Below, in pieces: positions 63,270 through 64,000 of a stretch of 64,000 nt of DNA. Position 1 is the stretch's first letter. Every line of letters begins with the position of its first letter. The DNA is taken from contig CAJSYZ010000005.1 of NCBI GenBank assembly GCA_910574455.1, positions 3,286,001-3,350,000 on the forward strand. The letters run 5' to 3'. A program made the translations under genes and the position numbers. The stretch is from Trichaptum fuscoviolaceum (Eukaryota > Basidiomycota > Agaricomycetes > Hymenochaetales > Trichaptaceae). The notes below the pieces were generated by a model, which saw only the letters and a list, made by a program, of their open reading frames with translations, was not told the DNA's origin and did no database searches.

Positions 63270-64000
63270 ATGTCAACTCGAAGACAGACAAGGGCTAAGA
63301 ACAGCGATCAGCACCCCGGAGCAGTAGTTGAACAGCTCAGAACAAGACGAACACAGGAGGAGATATTGCGGGAGAAGGAAGAAAAAGAGAAAAAGAAAGT
63401 ACGGCAGGCAGAAAGGCGGGATGAGGCATTGAAGGAGAAGGAAGAGAAGGAAAAGCAGAAGGAAGAGCGGGCAGCTTTCCGCAGAGCTGCGGCCCAGCAA
63501 GTCGCGGTTGCGAAAGAGAGGAAAAAACTCGCTGCGGAGCAAAAACGGGCAGCAAAAGAACAAGAGGCAGCTGACAAGGTTCGCAAGAAGGTGACTGCAG
63601 CAGAGAACCAAGAAGCAGCGATGCTAGAGACCGTAGAGCTTGAAAACAACTTGTCGAAGGCTCTTGAGACACGCACCCAGATGGGCTCAACAGTGCCCAA
63701 ACTCACTGGCAAACGTGGACGTAGAAAGCCAAAAGGCGAAGCTAGTAGTAAGTCTTCAACTTTAGATCAGTGATGACACAGATTTGAACTAGCATAAACA
63801 GGCTCGAAGAACGATGTTAAAGACGTATCGGGTTGTGAAGATGGACACAACGAAGACTTGGATATTCGTGAGTAACATTGCCTATACATTTTCAGATGAT
63901 CTCAAAGCTTGGAGGTTAAACACTGTGACTCACGTTCATGCGAAGCAGCGAGTATGGATGAGCCAAACAGGAAGCCTGCAAAAAAGGCTAGGAAGGAAGA
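63270..64000 (+). CDS. Basic coiled-coil protein, partial (runs off the window)
   Basis: Exon 1 is 63270-63747 and starts MSTRRQTRAKNSDQHPGAVV. Residues about 25-130 are a highly charged Lys/Glu/Arg/Ala helix (EILREKEEKEKKKVRQAERR) ending in a basic patch (KLTGKRGRRKPKGE). Exon 2 is 63802-63867 (SKNDVKDVSGCEDGHNEDLD). At least one more exon lies beyond. Similar TRSQ/TR-start coiled-coil proteins are frequent beside KDZ and Plavaka transposons in mushrooms, so it may be a transposon companion; that is inference from context. Confidence 0.65.

Overview
The window is nuclear DNA of a filamentous basidiomycete, most likely an agaricomycete. Genes carry many 50-70 nt introns with GT..AG ends, and the proteins belong to families typical of that group: a DUF6593 protein, PalC, a class II P450, a DUF1746 membrane protein, a Plavaka-type transposase and Ty3/Gypsy chromoviruses. 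One nuclear tRNA-Ser gene with an intron is present.

Layout. (1) 744-10426: a complete Ty3/Gypsy element on the minus strand, with identical 469-bp LTRs and a 5-bp target duplication. It has unusual extra coding capacity both before gag and after pol. (2) 11338-13476: a short non-autonomous DNA element with PIF/Harbinger-like ends. (3) 13.6-26 kb: a dense block of housekeeping genes: NDUFAF8-like, DUF1746, a four-TM protein, tRNA-Ser, a decayed GFA-like gene, a membrane-anchored glutaredoxin, a HAD phosphatase, palC and a Nudix NADH pyrophosphatase. (4) 26-35.2 kb: two tandem paralogues encoding very long disordered proteins. (5) 35.9-40.6 kb: a P450 and a DUF6593 gene. (6) 41.8-52.6 kb: a poorly conserved compartment with a hypothetical gene, two tandem trypsin-like protease genes and a LINE remnant. 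Its DNA is crowded with short near-palindromic words. (7) 52.7-63 kb: a Plavaka (CACTA-related) transposase gene on the minus strand. It is split in one exon by a second Ty3/Gypsy element (54972-61291, plus strand, identical 580-bp LTRs). (8) 63.27 kb to the end: the start of a coiled-coil protein gene.

The most interesting signals: (a) hexamer-sized in-frame insertions (TTCAAG, CCTGAG) seen directly by comparing near-identical duplicated coding segments. They match the palindromic words scattered through 38-63 kb and suggest an undescribed micro-insertion process. (b) Both Gypsy elements show an 11-nt match between the primer-binding region and an internal LTR site, as expected for Tf1/sushi-type self-priming. 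(c) Both have a textbook -1 frameshift heptamer at the gag stop. (d) The first element carries an integrase-like zinc domain upstream of gag and two stop/start-coupled ORFs downstream of pol, one with tandem SUMO-interaction-like motifs.

All calls come from reading the sequence; no database search was run. Splice models were built by hand from GT/AG signals, reading-frame continuity and remembered family conservation.
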